From Streptomyces humidus (GTDB lineage Bacteria; Actinomycetota; Actinomycetes; Streptomycetales; Streptomycetaceae), in NCBI RefSeq assembly GCF_014649655.1, contig NZ_BMTL01000004.1, positions 142,340-206,339 on the forward strand: DNA of 64,000 bases, in the 5' to 3' direction. A program made the position numbers and the translations under genes. Shown one piece after another: positions 36,869-46,445 of this stretch (its first letter is position 1; every line of letters starts with the position of its first letter). Under the pieces are notes generated by a model. The model saw nothing but the letters and a program-made list of their open reading frames with translations, had not been told where the DNA came from and did no database searches.

Positions 36869-37744
36869 TTACTTCTTCTCGACCGCGTGGCCGCCGAACT
36901 GGTTGCGCAGCGCCGCGATCATCTTCATCTGCGGCGAGTCGTCCTGACGGGAGGCGAACCGCGCGAACAGGGAGGCCGTGATCGCCGGCAGCGGCACGGC
37001 GTTGTCGATGGCCGCCTCCACGGTCCACCGGCCCTCGCCGGAGTCCTGGGCGAAGCCGCGCAGCCTGTCGAGGTGCTCGTCCTCGTCGAGGGCGTTGACG
37101 GCCAGGTCCAGCAGCCAGGACCGGATGACCGTGCCCTCCTGCCAGGAGCGGAAGACCTCGCGTACGTCCGTGACCGAGTCGACCTTCTCCAGCAGCTCCC
37201 AGCCCTCGGCGTAGGCCTGCATCATGGCGTACTCGATGCCATTGTGGACCATCTTGGCGAAGTGGCCGGCGCCGACCTTGCCGGCGTGCACCGCGCCGAA
37301 GTCGCCCTCGGGCTTGAGAGCGTCGAAGACCGGCTGCACCGTGGCGACGTGCTCCGCCTCGCCGCCGTACATCAGCGCGTAGCCGTTCTCCAGGCCCCAG
37401 ACGCCGCCGGAGACTCCGCAGTCGACGAAGCCTATGCCCTTGGCGGCGAGTTCCCCGGCGTGCTTCTCGTCGTCCGTCCAGCGGGAGTTGCCGCCGTCGA
37501 CCACGACGTCGCCGGGCTCCAGCAGCTCCGCGAGCTCGTCGACGGTCGACTGGGTGGCGGCGCCGGCCGGGACCATCACCCAGACCACGCGTGGGCCCTT
37601 GAGCTTGCCCACCAGCTCTTCGAGGCTGTGGACGTCGGCGAGGTCCGGGTTGCGGTCGTATCCGACGACGGTGTGGCCGGCGCGGCGGATCCGCTCGCGC
37701 ATGTTGCCGCCCATCTTGCCGAGGCCGACGAGACCGAGCTCCAT
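36869..37744 (-). CDS. gnd: 6-phosphogluconate dehydrogenase, short (decarboxylating) type
   Basis: 291 residues from the ATG at 37744, with AAGGAA upstream. The NAD(P)-binding start is GLVGLGKMGGNM, the substrate site DCGVSGGVWGLENG, and the catalytic segment GAGHFAKMVHNGIEYAMM. At about 290 residues it belongs to the short YqeC-like class rather than the 470-residue enteric type. It converts 6-phosphogluconate to ribulose 5-phosphate with release of CO2 and reduced cofactor. Its insertion between dnaN and recF is usual for streptomycetes; no functional link to replication is needed. Confidence 0.95.
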   Translation of the reverse strand: MELGLVGLGKMGGNMRERIRRAGHTVVGYDRNPDLADVHSLEELVGKLKGPRVVWVMVPAGAATQSTVDELAELLEPGDVVVDGGNSRWTDDEKHAGELAAKGIGFVDCGVSGGVWGLENGYALMYGGEAEHVATVQPVFDALKPEGDFGAVHAGKVGAGHFAKMVHNGIEYAMMQAYAEGWELLEKVDSVTDVREVFRSWQEGTVIRSWLLDLAVNALDEDEHLDRLRGFAQDSGEGRWTVEAAIDNAVPLPAITASLFARFASRQDDSPQMKMIAALRNQFGGHAVEKK

Positions 37745-37877
37745 CAGTTGTTCCTTAGGTCGCTGTGTGCGTGCGGGGCACCTCGTGCCCACCTCCGAGC
37801 CTAAACCCGGACCGTCACGCACACCTGTGGGCACAGGCGCTCAAACGTGGCGCCCATCCCGCCGCTCACCTGCGGCT

Positions 37878-37920
37878 TCGTCCACAGACGGGGGCCCGCT
37901 CGACCACAGCCTGTGGACGA
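37878..37920. promoter_or_regulatory. pair of inverted DnaA boxes upstream of gnd
   Basis: TCGTCCACA at 37878-37886 and its exact reverse complement TGTGGACGA at 37912-37920, in the 201-bp gap between dnaN and gnd. Each differs from the consensus TTGTCCACA by one base. They could serve DnaA-dependent control of gnd or recF, or be outliers of oriC. Confidence 0.5.
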
Positions 37921-37945
37921 CCTCCGACTCCGGCGCCGGGACCGG

Positions 37946-39076
37946 TCAGCCGCTGAGCCGCACCGGCATGATCAGGTACTTGTAGGCGTCGTCCGCCTCC
38001 GCGTCCAGGGCGGGCTTGCCGCTGAGCAGCGCGGGCTTGGTGGACGTCGTGAAGGACAGCTGGGCCACGGGCGAGTCGATGGCGCTCAGGCCGTCCAGCA
38101 GGAAGGTCGGGTTGAAGGCGATCGAGATGTCGTCGCCCTCCAGCTGCGCGTCGACCCTCTCCACAGCCTGTGCGTCGTCACTGGAGCCGGCCTCCAGGAT
38201 GAGCACGCCCTGCTCGAAGCTGAGCCGCACCGGGGTGTTGCGCTCGGCGACCAGGGCCACGCGCTTGACGGCCTCCACGAAGGGGGCGGTCTCGATCACG
38301 GCGACGGAGTTGAACTCGGTCGGGAACAGCGTGCGGTACTTCGGGAGGTCGCCCTCCAGGAGCCGGGTCGTCGTACGACGGCCGGCGCCCTCGAAGCCGA
38401 TCAGGCCCTCGCCCGAGCCGCCGCCGGACAGCGCCAGGGTGACGCTGTCGCCGCTCGTGAGCGCCTTGGCGGTGTCCAGGAGCGTCTTGGCGGGCACCAG
38501 GGCGACCGCGGAGGCCTCCGGGTTCTCCGGCTTCCACAGGAACTCGCGGACCGCGAAGCGGTAGCGGTCGGTGGAGGCCAGCGTGACGGTGTCGCCCTCG
38601 ATCTCGATGCGCACGCCGGTGAGCACGGGCAGCGTGTCGTCACGGCCGGCGGCGATGGCGACCTGGGCGGCCGCGGAGGCGAAGACGTCGCCGGGGACCG
38701 TGCCCGTCGCGTTCGGCATCTGCGGCAGGGACGGGTACTCCTCCACGGGCAGGGTGTGGAGGGTGAAGCGCGAGGAGCCGCAGACCACCGTCGCCCGTAC
38801 ACCGTCTGTGGAGATCTCGACCGGGCGGTTGGGCAGTGCGCGGCAGATGTCCGCGAGCAGGCGGCCCGAGACGAGGACGGTGCCCTCCTCCTCGACCTCG
38901 GTCTCCACGGAGACGCGCGCGGAGACCTCGTAGTCGAAGCTCGACAGGCTCAGCTGGCCGTCCTCGGCCTTCAGCAGCAGGCCGGCGAGGACAGGCGCCG
39001 GCGGACGGGCCGGGAGGCTGCGCGCCGCCCAGGCCACGGCCTCCGCGAGTACGTCGCGTTCCACCCGGATCTTCAC
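37946..39076 (-). CDS. dnaN: DNA polymerase III beta subunit (sliding clamp)
   Basis: 376 residues from the GTG at 39076 behind GGAGG; the frame reaching 39190 has no ribosome site. Three clamp domains of about 120 residues each, starting MKIRVERDVLAEAVAWAARS and ending YLIMPVRLSG, the conserved clamp C-terminus MPVRL. The dimeric ring tethers polymerase III and is the hub for other replication factors. oriC lies directly upstream, between dnaN and dnaA. Confidence 0.98.
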   Translation of the reverse strand: MKIRVERDVLAEAVAWAARSLPARPPAPVLAGLLLKAEDGQLSLSSFDYEVSARVSVETEVEEEGTVLVSGRLLADICRALPNRPVEISTDGVRATVVCGSSRFTLHTLPVEEYPSLPQMPNATGTVPGDVFASAAAQVAIAAGRDDTLPVLTGVRIEIEGDTVTLASTDRYRFAVREFLWKPENPEASAVALVPAKTLLDTAKALTSGDSVTLALSGGGSGEGLIGFEGAGRRTTTRLLEGDLPKYRTLFPTEFNSVAVIETAPFVEAVKRVALVAERNTPVRLSFEQGVLILEAGSSDDAQAVERVDAQLEGDDISIAFNPTFLLDGLSAIDSPVAQLSFTTSTKPALLSGKPALDAEADDAYKYLIMPVRLSG

Positions 39077-39257
39077 TCTTGCCGCCTCCTGCTGTTGCCG
39101 GCGCTTCTCGCCCTGCCTGGCCTTCGTCGTCTGTCTCGGTGTGGTCGGCCCCGGTGAGGGGAAGAACCATCGGGGACCAGTCTGACGCACCGCACTGACA
39201 GTCGGTGCCCCTCGGGGTCAAGTCGTGACGAGGGGCAGCCGGACGCCGAACAGCGAG

Positions 39258-39830
39258 TTGTGCACAGGACCCACTTCGAAACGGATTCCTCGCTCTCTCT
39301 AGTTGTCAGTAGTAGTAGGGCCTGTGGATACCGTGGATAACCCCGTTTTCCCAGCTCAGAGGCGATTTTTTATCCACCGACCCTGTGGGCGGAGCCGGTG
39401 GATAACCAGGCCCTTCTGTGGAGAACGGAAAGTTCTGCACACTCCGTGCACAGGGAGGGGCGACTTGTCCCCAGCGTCGTCCCCAGGTTTCGCCGTCTTA
39501 CCCACAGGCCACCTCGGCAACTTCGTGTGACGCCTTTCACTCGACGTGCTGAGGTGGCGCGTCTTGTTGCCGAACAGTGGACAGACATGTGGAGAAGCCG
39601 GGGATCGCTGGGGACAACTGGGCTCAGCCTGTGGGTTGCCGGTGGACAACTTCGCGCACAGCCTGTGGATCACTTCTTCGTCCACAGGCTGTGGATAACC
39701 TTTGTCCACGAATCCACAGCCAGGTGACCTGCTCAGATCGTCCCGCACCGAAGACCCCTGTGGACACAGTCTGGACAACTTCGCAGTCCCCAGGGTGTGG
39801 ACGGGAAAAAGTCACCGAATCTGTGGAGGG
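39258..39830. other. oriC: chromosomal origin of replication, oriC, with about 20 DnaA boxes
   Basis: A gene-free region between dnaN and dnaA filled with 9-mers matching or near TTGTCCACA/TTATCCACA on both strands. Start positions: 39258, 39323, 39332, 39370, 39397, 39417, 39498, 39576, 39588, 39609, 39641, 39664, 39678, 39690 (perfect TGTGGATAA), 39702, 39710, 39759, 39770, 39796 and 39822. Spacing is irregular and orientation mixed, as in other Streptomyces origins. A T-rich stretch near 39366-39373 is one of the few AT-rich tracts and a possible melting site. DnaA, encoded on the right, would bind here. Confidence 0.93.
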
Positions 39831-40145
39831 CGGCCGTAACCCCGGCCGTTGCTCGAACACCCGGTGAGCGGTGAGCGACCGCTGTACGAATGCCTCGTGG
39901 CCCGCGCCGGGCCCCTTCGGGCCACGAAAGACCCCCCGGACCCCTCGCACAGGCCCCTGGTGGGCCCTCCGGAAGGCCCGCAGGAGGGCTCTTCTGCGGG
40001 CCGGCCCCTTCCACCGGCTTCCCGTGCCGTGACGGGTCCGTCACGGCCGTCGTGGCCGGCGTGGCCGTTCGTGGTCAGTGGTGGTCCGTAGCGGCCTGGG
40101 GCGGGCCGTCGTGTGGGCCTGCGGCGGCGGTCGCGGGAACGGCGA
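39831..40145. other. GC-rich spacer between oriC and the dnaA terminator
   Basis: No gene and no DnaA box are seen. It contains several GGGCC-rich imperfect inverted repeats (for example near 39895-39925). Confidence 0.5.
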
Positions 40146-40178
40146 AGGGCGTCCCCGGAACTCCTCCGGGGACGCCCT
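40146..40178 (-). terminator. dnaA terminator
   Basis: A perfect 14-bp stem (40146-40159 with 40165-40178) and a 5-nt loop, 52 bp past the dnaA stop. It keeps dnaA transcription out of oriC. Confidence 0.75.
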
Positions 40179-40230
40179 CAGCCGACGTCCGGGCCTCCGT
40201 GCGCCGCGCTCCGTGCGCCGCCGCGCGCCG

Positions 40231-42186
40231 TCAGCCGTTCTTGATGCGGTTGGTCAGCTCGGTCACCTGGTTGTAGATGGAACGCCGCTCGGCCATCAGA
40301 TTGCGGATCTTGCGGTCCGCGTGCATGACCGTCGTGTGGTCCCGTCCGCCGAACAGCGCGCCGATCTTCGGCAGCGAGAGGTCCGTCAGCTCACGGCACA
40401 GGTACATGGCGATCTGCCGGGCCGTGACGAGCTGGCGGCCCCGCGAGCTGCCGCACAGGTCCTCGATGGTGAGGCCGAAGTAGTCGGCGGTCGCGCTCAT
40501 GATGGCGGTCGAGGTGATCTCCGGCGTGGAGTCGTCGCCGCCGGGGATCAGGTCCTTCAGGACGATCTCCGTCAGGCCCAGGTCGACGGGCTGCCGGTTG
40601 AGCGACGCGAACGCCGTCACCCGGATCAGCGCGCCCTCCAGTTCACGGATGTTGCGCGAGATCCGCGAGGCGATGAACTCCAGTACCTCCGGCGGGGCGT
40701 TGAGCTGCTCCTGCACCGCCTTCTTGCGCAGGATGGCGATACGCGTCTCCAGCTCGGGCGGCTGGACGTCGGTGATCAGGCCCCACTCGAAACGGTTCCG
40801 CAGCCGGTCCTCCAGCGTGACCAGCTGCTTCGGCGGCCGGTCGCTGGACAGCACGATCTGCTTGTTCGCGTTGTGGAGCGTGTTGAAGGTGTGGAAGAAC
40901 TCCTCCTGCGTCGACTCCTTGTCCGCGAGGAACTGGATGTCGTCGACGAGCAGGATGTCCATCTCGCGGTACCGCTTGCGGAAGCTGTCGCCCTTGCCGT
41001 CACGGATGGAGTTGATGAACTCGTTGGTGAACTCCTCCGAGCTCACGTAGCGCACCCGCGTGCCCGGGTAGAGGCTTCGCGCGTAGTGCCCGATGGCGTG
41101 CAGCAGGTGCGTCTTGCCGAGACCCGACTCCCCGTAGATGAAGAGGGGGTTGTACGCCTTGGCGGGCGCCTCGGCGACGGCCACGGCGGCCGCGTGCGCG
41201 AACCGGTTGGAGGCGCCGATGACGAAGGTGTCGAACAGGTACTTCGGGTTCAGCCGCGCGGTCGGTTCACCCGGCCCGGGCGTCGGCGACGACTGGGTGG
41301 CCGACGGTCCGGGGCCGCCCATGCCGGGCTGGCCCGGGCCTCCCGGACCGCCGCGGTGCGGACGGCCAGGCCCGGGCGACGGGTCGGACAGCTCCCGGCG
41401 GCCTCCGTCGCGCTGGTCGTAGTCGGAGCGGGGCTTGTCGTACTCCGGGCGTTTCTGCTCGTACGGCGAGGGGTCGTAGGGGGGCCGCTCCGCCGACTGC
41501 GGGCGGTAGTCCTGTGACGGGGACGCGTACGGGTCCTGGGCGCCGGGCCCGCCGTAGGAGTCCTGCGACGACGGCGACGCGTAGGGGTCCCGCTCGGGGA
41601 AGCCGAGCCGCTGCTGCTGCCAGCTGTACTCGTCCTGCTGGGGACGCGGCCAGGCGCCGGGCTCCGGGCGCTGGTACTCCGAGGGGTACGCGGGCCGCGC
41701 GGCGGGCAGTTGGTCCGCACGCGAGCCGGGGAGCTGGTCGCCCGGCGTCGGGGGCAGCTGGTCGGCGCGGTGCCGGCCGTAGCCCTCGTACTGGCTTTCG
41801 TACGGGGCGTCGTACCGGCCGTCCTGTCCTTCGTAGGGGCCGGCGGGGAGCTCGGGCTCCTCGTAGCGCGGTTGCTGGCGGACGGCGTTCGACGTCGGGG
41901 CGGGCTCGCCCGCCGAGTCGTCGACGGTGATCGCGATACGGATCGGACGGCCGCACTCGCGGCTCAGCGTCTCGCTGACGATCGGGGCGAGGCGTCCTTC
42001 GAGCACGTTCTTCGCGAATTCGTTCGGGACGGCGAGAAGGGCGGTGTCCGCCACCAGCGCGAGCGGCTGGCAGCGCCGGATCCAGTGTTCGTCCTTCACC
42101 TCGACGCCCTGGCCACGGCCCTCACCGAGGAGCTGTTCCAGTACTCGTGGCCACACTGCGGCAAGATCGGCAGGCACGTCAGCCAC
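40231..42186 (-). CDS. dnaA: chromosomal replication initiator DnaA
   Basis: 651 residues, GTG start ([12 protein letters not shown]). Domain I is about 1-90. Domain II (about 90-310) is unusually long, rich in Pro, Gln, Tyr, Arg and acidic residues, as is typical of streptomycetes. The AAA+ domain III has Walker [10 protein letters not shown] (Lys358) and Walker [11 protein letters not shown]-terminal domain IV holds the DnaA-box-binding helix-turn-helix with [12 protein letters not shown]. It initiates replication at the adjacent oriC. DnaA boxes at 42322-42342 near its promoter allow autoregulation. Confidence 0.98.
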   Translation of the reverse strand: MADVPADLAAVWPRVLEQLLGEGRGQGVEVKDEHWIRRCQPLALVADTALLAVPNEFAKNVLEGRLAPIVSETLSRECGRPIRIAITVDDSAGEPAPTSNAVRQQPRYEEPELPAGPYEGQDGRYDAPYESQYEGYGRHRADQLPPTPGDQLPGSRADQLPAARPAYPSEYQRPEPGAWPRPQQDEYSWQQQRLGFPERDPYASPSSQDSYGGPGAQDPYASPSQDYRPQSAERPPYDPSPYEQKRPEYDKPRSDYDQRDGGRRELSDPSPGPGRPHRGGPGGPGQPGMGGPGPSATQSSPTPGPGEPTARLNPKYLFDTFVIGASNRFAHAAAVAVAEAPAKAYNPLFIYGESGLGKTHLLHAIGHYARSLYPGTRVRYVSSEEFTNEFINSIRDGKGDSFRKRYREMDILLVDDIQFLADKESTQEEFFHTFNTLHNANKQIVLSSDRPPKQLVTLEDRLRNRFEWGLITDVQPPELETRIAILRKKAVQEQLNAPPEVLEFIASRISRNIRELEGALIRVTAFASLNRQPVDLGLTEIVLKDLIPGGDDSTPEITSTAIMSATADYFGLTIEDLCGSSRGRQLVTARQIAMYLCRELTDLSLPKIGALFGGRDHTTVMHADRKIRNLMAERRSIYNQVTELTNRIKNG

Positions 42187-42321
42187 AGGGCACGCTCTCT
42201 CGTGGGTCCCACGTTCGTGTGGTGGTGGGACGGTGGGGATTCATATCGGGCGGGGGCAGGGACAAAGGAACGAATCGGAGTCCGGCCACGGTAGTCAGGG
42301 CGGCGGGTACGGTTCAAGTTG

Positions 42322-42342
42322 TTGTCCCCAGCCTGTGGACAG
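42322..42342. promoter_or_regulatory. DnaA boxes in the dnaA-rpmH intergenic region
   Basis: Two 9-mers, TTGTCCCCA at 42322-42330 and TGTGGACAG at 42334-42342, each one base from consensus and in opposite orientation. They lie 136 bp upstream of the dnaA start, in the divergent promoter region (42187-42563), and fit autoregulation of dnaA. Confidence 0.6.
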
Positions 42343-42363
42343 TGTCTCCCCGTGACCGCCGGT

Positions 42364-42393
42364 TTGACCGGATGGCGTAGCCGCGCGTACCGT
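42364..42393 (+). promoter_or_regulatory. putative rpmH promoter
   Basis: TTGACC at 42364-42369 and TACCGT at 42388-42393 are separated by 18 bp, close to the vegetative consensus, about 170 bp upstream of rpmH on the plus strand. Confidence 0.45.
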
Positions 42394-42563
42394 AACCAGG
42401 TCGAGTTGTCGATGGCTGCTGCCGCCTGCCTCCGATGGGCACAGATCGCGTCAGGTGATCGGGAAGCGGTGCACTCGGGCGTTGACCGCGAGCTACCTCG
42501 TGGGCGCACGGTGACAGCCAGGACGGCACCCCGCCACCACCGATTGATTTCTGGAGCCCCCGA

Positions 42564-42701
42564 GTGAGCAAGCGCACCTTCCAGCCGAACAACCGTCGTC
42601 GCGCCAAGACCCACGGCTTCCGCCTGCGGATGCGCACCCGTGCCGGCCGCGCGATTCTTGCGAACCGCCGCAGCAAGGGTCGCGCCAATCTGTCCGCCTG
42701 A
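42564..42701 (+). CDS. rpmH: 50S ribosomal protein L34
   Basis: 45 residues, GTG start with GGAG upstream, [19 protein letters not shown] to [10 protein letters not shown]. Highly basic, with the classic L34 pattern. First gene of the rightward rpmH-rnpA-yidD-yidC-jag operon, divergent from dnaA. Confidence 0.98.
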   Translation: MSKRTFQPNNRRRAKTHGFRLRMRTRAGRAILANRRSKGRANLSA

Positions 42702-42722
42702 GCCTGATCAGGTCATGACGTC

Positions 42723-43094
42723 GTGCTGCCTACCGAGCATCGGCTGAGGCGGCGCGAGGACTTCGCGACCGCGGTACGACGGGGCCGTCGGGCCGGACGC
42801 CCGACTCTCGTCGTCCACCTTCGAAGCGGTGCCACGGACCCGCACGCGCCTGGGGAGAGCGCTCCCCCGACGCGTGCGGGTTTCGTCGTCAGCAAGGCTG
42901 TGGGCGGTGCGGTCGTGCGCAACAAGGTGAAGCGCAGACTGCGTCACCTGATGCGCGATCGAGTCACCCTGTTCCCCCCCGGTAGCCTGGTAGTCGTACG
43001 GGCGCTGCCCGGGGCGGGCGACGCCGACCACGCACAGCTGGCCCAAGACCTGGACGCCGCCGTTCAACGGCTACTGGGAGGGGGCGCGCGATGA
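42723..43094 (+). CDS. rnpA: ribonuclease P protein component
   Basis: 123 residues from a GTG. Characteristic N-terminus [20 protein letters not shown] and the RNA-binding signature [15 protein letters not shown]. It binds RNase P RNA and aids 5' processing of precursor tRNA. A stretch inside (about 38-50, [12 protein letters not shown]) is longer than in E. coli, as in other actinobacteria. It overlaps yidD by 4 nt (ATGA). Confidence 0.97.
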   Translation: MLPTEHRLRRREDFATAVRRGRRAGRPTLVVHLRSGATDPHAPGESAPPTRAGFVVSKAVGGAVVRNKVKRRLRHLMRDRVTLFPPGSLVVVRALPGAGDADHAQLAQDLDAAVQRLLGGGAR

Positions 43095-43444
43095 AGTACC
43101 CGCTGCTGGCTCTCATCAAGCTCTACCAGTGGACGATCAGTCCGCTGCTCGGGCCGGTGTGCAAGTACTACCCGTCGTGCTCCCACTACGGCTACACGGC
43201 CATCGACCGGCACGGCGCGATCAAGGGAACGGCACTCACCGCCTGGCGCGTCCTGCGCTGCAATCCGTGGTCGCTGGGTGGCGTGGACCATGTCCCGCCG
43301 CGCAAGCGCCCGCGGTGGCACGAAATGCTGCGTGACGCCTGGCGTGCACGCAAGGGCGGGACCTCCGCCGCCGAAACGGCCACCGACGAGGACCTCTCTT
43401 CGAGCCCGGCCGCAGAGACACCGTCCCATGCCCAAGGAGCATGA
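43091..43444 (+). CDS. yidD: membrane protein insertion efficiency factor YidD
   Basis: 117 residues. The core (about 5-80) has the family motif [23 protein letters not shown] with three cysteines, and [18 protein letters not shown]. The C-terminal 35 residues are a variable, Ser/Thr/Ala-rich tail. A small amphipathic membrane-associated protein that assists YidC-dependent insertion. The start overlaps rnpA by 4 nt and the end lies 3 bp from yidC, so all three are translated in close sequence. Confidence 0.96.
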   Translation: MKYPLLALIKLYQWTISPLLGPVCKYYPSCSHYGYTAIDRHGAIKGTALTAWRVLRCNPWSLGGVDHVPPRKRPRWHEMLRDAWRARKGGTSAAETATDEDLSSSPAAETPSHAQGA

Positions 43445-43447
43445 TTA

Positions 43448-44731
43448 GTGGACACGATTGCCAGCCTCTTCAGCTTCATCACGACACCTGTCTCCTGGGT
43501 CATCGTCCAGTTCCACGCGGTGTACGGGTCGATCTTCGGCCCCGACACCGGGTGGGCCTGGGGCCTGTCGATCGTGTCTCTGGTGATCCTGATCCGAATC
43601 TGCCTGATCCCGCTCTTCGTGAAGCAGATCAAGTCGACCCGGGCCATGCAGACGCTGCAGCCCGAGATGAAGAAGATCCAGGAGCGCTACAAGAACGACA
43701 AACAGCGTCAGTCCGAAGAGATGATGAAGCTGTACAAGGAGACGGGCACCAACCCGCTCTCCTCGTGCCTTCCCATCCTGGCGCAGTCCCCGTTCTTCTT
43801 CGCCCTGTACCACGTGCTCAACGGCATCGCGACGGGCGACAAGATCGGCGTCATCAACGAGCAGCTGCTGGAGAGCGCGCGCAAGGCGCACATCTTCGGT
43901 GCTCCGCTGGCGGCGAAGTTCACCGACGGCTCGGTAAAGGTGGAGGCGCTCGGCGCCTCGCTGACCGACGTCCGCGTGGTCACCGCGGTCATGATCGTCC
44001 TGATGTCGGCCTCGCAGTTCTTCACGCAGCGCCAGCTGATGACGAAGAACGTCGACACCTCGGTGAAGACGCCGTTCATGCAGCAGCAGAAGATGCTGAT
44101 GTACGTCTTCCCGGTCATGTTCGCCGTCTTCGGCATCAACTTCCCGGTGGGTGTCCTCGTCTACTGGCTGACCACCAACGTGTGGACCATGGGCCAGCAG
44201 ATGTACGTCATCCGCAACAACCCGACCCCGGGTTCCAAGGCCCAGGCCGCCTACCTGGATCGCCTGTACAAGCACGTCACGCACCACGGCAAGACGCGTC
44301 GGCGCAGTGAGAAGGCCATCGTCAAGGCCATCGTGGCCAAGGGCCGGGACCGCAACGAGGCCGAGCGCAAGTTCATCAACGGTCTGACGAAGGCGGGTTT
44401 CGCGGCCCAGACCGACGGCGCCGTGATCAGGGGCGAGGCACAGGCTGTCGCCCAGGCCGAGGACGGCACGCCCACGAGCGCGGCCGCCGCGAAGCGCCAG
44501 CAGCCCAAGCGGCAGTCGAAGTCCCAGCGCCAGTCCGCGGCGCCGAAGGCGGCCGGCGAGACCACCTCGCTGATCAAGTCCGACGAGCCGGAGGACGACA
44601 AGCCCTCCGGGGCCGCCGGCGCCGCCAGGACCCAGCCTTCGGCGAAGCCCGGTTCCGCGGGCCGCAGCAAGGCCCAGTCCGGGCAGCGCAAGGGCGGCCC
44701 GCAGCGCCCCAAGTCCCCGTCCAAGAAGTAG
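43448..44731 (+). CDS. yidC: membrane protein insertase YidC (Oxa1 family)
   Basis: 427 residues, GTG start. Five or so membrane helices in the Oxa1/YidC domain (about 1-265), including the conserved hydrophilic-groove arginine in [21 protein letters not shown] cytoplasmic C-terminal extension of about 150 residues is Lys/Gln/Ser/Ala-rich and basic, probably ribosome-contacting. It inserts membrane proteins with or without SecYEG. It is followed after 29 bp by jag, the usual partner. Confidence 0.96.
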   Translation: MDTIASLFSFITTPVSWVIVQFHAVYGSIFGPDTGWAWGLSIVSLVILIRICLIPLFVKQIKSTRAMQTLQPEMKKIQERYKNDKQRQSEEMMKLYKETGTNPLSSCLPILAQSPFFFALYHVLNGIATGDKIGVINEQLLESARKAHIFGAPLAAKFTDGSVKVEALGASLTDVRVVTAVMIVLMSASQFFTQRQLMTKNVDTSVKTPFMQQQKMLMYVFPVMFAVFGINFPVGVLVYWLTTNVWTMGQQMYVIRNNPTPGSKAQAAYLDRLYKHVTHHGKTRRRSEKAIVKAIVAKGRDRNEAERKFINGLTKAGFAAQTDGAVIRGEAQAVAQAEDGTPTSAAAAKRQQPKRQSKSQRQSAAPKAAGETTSLIKSDEPEDDKPSGAAGAARTQPSAKPGSAGRSKAQSGQRKGGPQRPKSPSKK

Positions 44732-44760
44732 CCGTCCAAGAAGCAGAAGGAGCCCATCCC

Positions 44761-45273
44761 GTGACGGAAGGCACCACCTCCGCCGCCGCCGAGGGTGCAG
44801 ACACCCTGACCCGCCTCGAGCAGGAGGGCGAGATCGCGGCGGACTACCTCGAGGGTCTGCTGGACATCGCCGACCTCGACGGTGACATCGACATGGACGT
44901 CGAGGCCGACCGCGCAGCCGTGTCGATCATCAGCGACGCGGGCCCCCGTGACCTGCAGAAGCTGGTCGGCCGGGACGGCGAGGTGCTGGAGGCGTTGCAG
45001 GAGCTCACGCGCCTTGCCGTGCACCGGGAGACCGGCGACCGCAGCCGGCTGATGCTGGACATCGCGGGCTACCGGGCCGGCAAGCGTGCCGAGCTCTCCG
45101 AGCTGGGTGCGAAGGCCGCGGCCGACGCGAAGAACAACGGCGAGCCGGTCCGGCTGAAGCCGATGACGCCCTTCGAGCGCAAGGTCGTCCACGACGCGGT
45201 GAAGGCGGCCGGCCTGCGCAGCGAGTCCGAGGGCGAGGAGCCGCAGCGCTTCGTCGTCGTGCTGCCCAACTGA
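44761..45273 (+). CDS. jag: Jag (R3H/KH domain, SpoIIIJ-associated) RNA-binding protein
   Basis: 170 residues from a GTG. An acidic N-terminus is followed by a KH-type domain (about 50-110) with VSIISDAGPRDLQKLVGRDGEVL. An R3H domain (about 105-165) with MTPFERKVVHDAVKAAG closes the protein. KhpB/Jag proteins bind RNA and affect cell wall growth in several Gram-positives, where they are PASTA-kinase targets, so phosphorylation by PknB is conceivable. It ends the rpmH operon at a strong terminator. Confidence 0.94.
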   Translation: MTEGTTSAAAEGADTLTRLEQEGEIAADYLEGLLDIADLDGDIDMDVEADRAAVSIISDAGPRDLQKLVGRDGEVLEALQELTRLAVHRETGDRSRLMLDIAGYRAGKRAELSELGAKAAADAKNNGEPVRLKPMTPFERKVVHDAVKAAGLRSESEGEEPQRFVVVLPN

Positions 45274-45291
45274 TTCGGTATACACGCGTCC

Positions 45292-45322
45292 CCGGCCCCG
45301 TCTGTTGCGCAGACGGGGCCGG
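45292..45322 (+). terminator. terminator after jag
   Basis: A perfect 13-bp stem (45292-45304 with 45310-45322), 5-nt loop, followed by TCTTTGT. Confidence 0.85.
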
Positions 45323-45394
45323 TCTTTGTCAGCCTGGTAGTTCTGGTGGCCGGCGCTCGAAGCAGCGCTGATGCGGTACGGAAGGACGGTCCCC

Positions 45395-46111
45395 GTGACG
45401 GAGGCAGCGGAGCTCCCCCCCGCGCCCGAAGTGGCACGCGAGGTGTTCGGCGATCGCTACGGCGATGCGGTCCGGTACGCCGAGCTCCTGGCCGAGGCAG
45501 GTGTGCAGCGTGGGCTCATCGGCCCGCGCGAGGTGCCCCGCCTGTGGGAGCGGCACATCCTGAACTGTGCGGTGCTCTCCGAGGTCGTGCCCGAGGGCGT
45601 GACGGTGTGCGACGTCGGTTCCGGTGCCGGTCTTCCCGGCATCCCCCTTGCGCTCGTCCGGGAGGATCTCAAGATCACTCTGTTGGAGCCGCTGCTGCGC
45701 CGCACCAACTTCCTTGCCGAGGTCGTCGAGCTTCTCGGCCTGGACCATGTGACCGTCGCGCGAGGCCGCGCGGAAGAGGTCATGGGCAAGATTCCACCGG
45801 TCCACGTGGTGACCGCCCGTGCCGTGGCACCGTTGGACCGCCTGGCCACGTGGGGGATTCCGCTGCTGCGCCCCTATGGCGAGATGCTCGCCCTCAAGGG
45901 TGACGCCGCCGAGGAGGAGCTGAAGAGCGCCGGTACGGCACTGAGCAAGCTCGGCGCGGTGGGCACCTCGATCCTCCATGTCGGGGAGGGCGTCGTCGAT
46001 CCCCTGTCCACGGTGGTGCGGGTCGAGGTCGGCGAGAGCCCCGGCGGTGTGCGCTTCGCGGCCAAGCGCGCCAAGGCGGCGCGGACCGGCCGGACCCGGC
46101 GTCGCCGCTGA
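45395..46111 (+). CDS. rsmG: 16S rRNA (guanine-527-N7)-methyltransferase RsmG
   Basis: 238 residues from the GTG at 45395, chosen for the GGAAGG site upstream; an ATG eight codons earlier is the alternative. Class I methyltransferase fold with the SAM motif VCDVGSGAGLPGIPLAL, preceded by LWERHILNC. It methylates G527 of 16S rRNA; loss of this gene is a known route to low-level streptomycin resistance and antibiotic overproduction in streptomycetes. The C-terminus is Arg-rich (TGRTRRRR). It is followed by a terminator, not directly by parA. Confidence 0.96.
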   Translation: MTEAAELPPAPEVAREVFGDRYGDAVRYAELLAEAGVQRGLIGPREVPRLWERHILNCAVLSEVVPEGVTVCDVGSGAGLPGIPLALVREDLKITLLEPLLRRTNFLAEVVELLGLDHVTVARGRAEEVMGKIPPVHVVTARAVAPLDRLATWGIPLLRPYGEMLALKGDAAEEELKSAGTALSKLGAVGTSILHVGEGVVDPLSTVVRVEVGESPGGVRFAAKRAKAARTGRTRRRR

Positions 46112-46182
46112 TCCTGCCGGGTGGCCTGTCCCGGCCCCGCGCCGCTGATCCGGCCGTCCGACCGCTCCGCCACCGTGCGGTC

Positions 46183-46215
46183 GGCTCCCCGACGGGGTTT
46201 TTCCGTCGGGGAGCC
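46183..46215 (+). terminator. terminator after rsmG
   Basis: A perfect 13-bp stem (46183-46195 with 46203-46215) with a T-rich 7-nt loop, 71 bp past the rsmG stop. Confidence 0.75.
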
Positions 46216-46289
46216 CGTCGGAGGCCTGCTCGTCCGCAAGCTGCCCGCCGTGGGCCGACCCTTCGAGGGTCGGTTCGTCGGTGGGGCGG

Positions 46290-46445
46290 TTAGTCGGCGG
46301 TCCGCCCTCCAGAGGGGTGCTCGTGGGCTGCCTCGGCCCATGCGTGCGCCTGGCGTGTGGGTGTGACGATCAGCGTCACGTACAGCCCCGCCAGGAGCGC
46401 CACGGCCACGATGACGCCGCCGCACGAGCAGCCCGGTGGTGACAT
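46290..46445 (-). CDS. possible 51-residue membrane peptide
   Basis: An ATG at 46445 opens a 51-codon frame, MSPPGCSCGG then a hydrophobic helix (VIVAVALLAGLYVTLIV) and a polar tail. Codon use is plausible, but there is no clear ribosome site, and I recognise no family. It may be the end of a frameshifted gene rather than a true small protein. Confidence 0.25.
   Translation of the reverse strand: MSPPGCSCGGVIVAVALLAGLYVTLIVTPTRQAHAWAEAAHEHPSGGRTAD

Noticed and set aside
39258..39830. Reading the regularly spaced 9-mers at oriC as a CRISPR array or iteron plasmid origin
   Set aside because: Spacing and orientation are irregular, there are no constant-length spacers, and the dnaN-dnaA context identifies the chromosomal origin.
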